Shown here piece by piece: positions 61,744-64,000 of a stretch of 64,000 nucleotides of DNA (position 1 is the first letter of the stretch; the number at the start of each line of letters is the position of its first letter). The position numbers and the translations under genes are program-made. This DNA comes from Vitis vinifera. Taxonomy: Eukaryota > Streptophyta > Magnoliopsida > Vitales > Vitaceae. The notes under the pieces were generated by a model, which did not search any database, had not been told where the DNA came from, and worked only from the letters and a program-made list of their open reading frames with translations. The DNA is taken from assembly GCF_030704535.1 (NCBI RefSeq), contig NC_081822.1, positions 35,231,001 through 35,295,000 of the forward strand. The letters are read 5' to 3'.

Positions 61744-64000
61744 GATATCTCTGGGAGATGAATCGAAACCCTAAAAGAAGAGTAAAAGTCGTGAGCCGAA
61801 CCGCACAGGATCCAGTCCCCACCAGTGGATATTGGGATCAGACTGTGAATGGACCTTCTATATAAAGAGATTTGATCTGATCACCGCCTTCGAGTTCTTA
61901 TTTCATTACAACTCTGTATTGGCGGTTGAATCTAGCCAATCATAAAAATCCACGTCTTCAAGTAGGTGAGATATTTTTAATAGAGAAAAAATATTAAAAA
62001 TTTGATAATAATATTCATAAAAGGAAATAAAAAAGTTTAAAATTTATGTAGAATAATTGAACTAAAAAGCTGAAAATACTTACTATTTCGAAAAAATAAT
62101 CTCCATTATTGTAAAATAAAAAATAGTTAAAAAATGACATTTAACTTATATTCAAACATTTAGTTAGAATATGGGTAATTAGATAGTTGTTAGAGTTTCT
62201 AATTATGCTTATTTTATACTTAATTTCTAAGATAATGTTACAATTTTTTATCCATGTTGTATATTGTATCATTAAATTGATAGATTTTTTAATTAAAACA
62301 TTTATTCTTTTTTTAACTCATTTTATTAATTTTTAAAATCTTTATTTGAGAAACAACATCTACATGAATCCTAATTACACCGTGATTGTGTTTCTTGATT
62401 TGGTTCTTCTCATGATTTGAAATCATAATTTTAAAGGGTGTTTGGTATGTAGAGTAAGAAATGAGAATGAATATTTTGTTTTTATTTTATTTTTTTATAT
62501 TTTATTTATTTTTTGTGAATGGAAAATGAATTGAATGATTCTATTTCTAGTGTTTGGATTAACTTGAAATTCAAAATTGGAATGATTATTTATTTTTATT
62601 CTAATATTTGGTAAAAATAGGAATGTGAATGAAAAAAAATTGACAATAATACCCATACGTGTAATTTGAAATAAATTTTTTTATTTTCATTTAAAAAAAA
62701 TTTGAGGGTTTTTTTTTTCACTAAACAATAAGATTAAAAAAAAATAATCTTATCATGGGATGAAAAGATATCGAGGTTTAATGAATAAAATTTAAAGGTA
62801 AAATAATAATTTTAAGCTGTAATATATATATATATATGATAAATAAAAGAATAATAATTTCACCTATTTATGATAAATTGAAATCTCACTTATTTTACTT
62901 ATTATGATAACTCTATTAATTCACACTACATTTCTCACTTAATTTGATTTTCATTCAACAAAAAGCTATCTAAACTTTTTCAAATTAAATTAAATTTATT
63001 TTGTGTGATAAATGGGATTGAAAAAATTGTAACAAATTAAAGATTGAAAGAGAAAAAAAAATAGAAAAAGCTGACTTTTCTACTGACATAAAATAAACAC
63101 AAATTAAATTTTTAATTACAATAAAGTTATCTTACTCAAAAATGATTTAAGGTTTATAGGACTTAAATTGAGAAAAAGAAGGGAAAAAAAAAAGCCTTTT
63201 AGACATTTTTTTTATATGCTTTTTATGCCAAGGACTCCTTATAAAAGATATATAATTATTTTTTATTTATAATCTTATATTTTTCAATAAAAGTTTGTTA
63301 AAAATTATTGTGATGATTTTTATATTTTCAATAATTAATTCAATGAAATTTAAAAATAAGATGATTAAAAATATTTTTTTATTAAAATTTTATTTTTAAT
63401 ATTCCTTTTTATATAAATTTAAAATTGTTTAAGTTTAAAACACAAATGAATATATGTGACCTATGCATATGTATTAACAAACATAAAATTGGCTTAATAG
63501 AAATGTCACCATCCACTTTATTAAAAGACAAAGGTTTGAACACATTCATTTATCACTACTAAACACAATTTGAGAAGGATAAAATGTAAATCATTAGAAG
63601 GTATTATGACTCTCTTTCATTTATTTGATTAGTTATACAATCGCTCAATTGGTAAGTTAACTGATTACTTTATTGGTAATGCATTCATTTGCTATTATCA
63701 AGCATAATTCAAAAAGGATATAATACAAATCTTTAGGAAATAAAATGACTATTTTTCATTTGATTCCTAAGGAATCGACTAAACATATCATTAATGTTAT
63801 TGATAAACAAATGATCGATTCGATCGGCTAGTCGACCAATTGCTTTGTTGACTATTGCATTCATTTTTTACTAGCTACCAAGCATAATTCAAGATAAATA
63901 AAATGCAAATCCTTTGAAAATAGATCAGGAAAATATAAAGCCATCGTATAATCACTAGCACAACCAGCCGGGGCATGGAGATTCAAACCGTTTTCACCAT
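61744..64000. other. upstream of the RRM gene and AT-rich intergenic DNA
   Basis: Within 120 bp of the ATG the minus strand has TATATAG (61859-61864), a possible TATA box. 62441-62960 carries MITE-like text (GTGTTTGGTATG, AAATGAGAATGAATATT, TCACTTAATTTGATTTTCAT) that recurs, partly inverted, at 48120-49130. Nothing else is recognised to the window end. Confidence 0.45.

Overview
The window is plant nuclear DNA, AT-rich and intron-bearing, with LTR retrotransposons, MITE-like inverted-repeat elements and single-gene transcription units with TATA boxes. The mix of repeats and genes suggests a woody dicot, most probably grapevine (Vitis). That name is inference from recognition, not from a search.

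Layout. (1) 1-5703: the 5' part of a decayed Ty3/gypsy element on the minus strand (Tat-like; its other end lies outside the window), inserted in an older Copia relic (5704-7690). (2) 7704-24801: a local cluster of GH5 endo-beta-1,4-mannanase genes. Three copies look intact or nearly so (A 8950-10573, B 16175-17848, D 23194-24801). One has a 1-base frameshift (C 19339-20962). Two are exon-1 fragments ending at Copia sequence (7704-7928 and 12467-12710). (3) 24802-33275: mostly non-coding, with a third Copia relic, a local tandem duplication and a MITE-like element. (4) 33276-35596: a fifth, more divergent mannanase gene E, with a 590-bp inverted-repeat element in its fourth intron. (5) 39411-44359: a nearly complete but dead Copia element with two 0.24-kb LTRs and a 5-bp target duplication. 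(6) 49539-53011: a six-exon GH9 (class B) endo-1,4-beta-glucanase with a GC-AG intron. (7) 57695-61743: a four-exon gene for a 194-residue single-RRM protein resembling RBM7 of the nuclear exosome targeting complex. The remainder is AT-rich intergenic DNA with microsatellites and candidate MITEs.

The mannanases and the GH9 enzyme are predicted secreted wall hydrolases acting on mannans/glucomannans and cellulose-type glucans; there is no evidence that they are co-regulated. The most interesting structure is the mannanase cluster. Gene pairs A/psi-B and C/B look like two inverted copies of one divergent gene pair around a Copia relic. Shared upstream blocks recur in both orientations, sometimes in tandem, and two members of one long-inverted-repeat element family lie in or beside the cluster. 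All similarity statements come from reading by eye; no alignment or database search was run.
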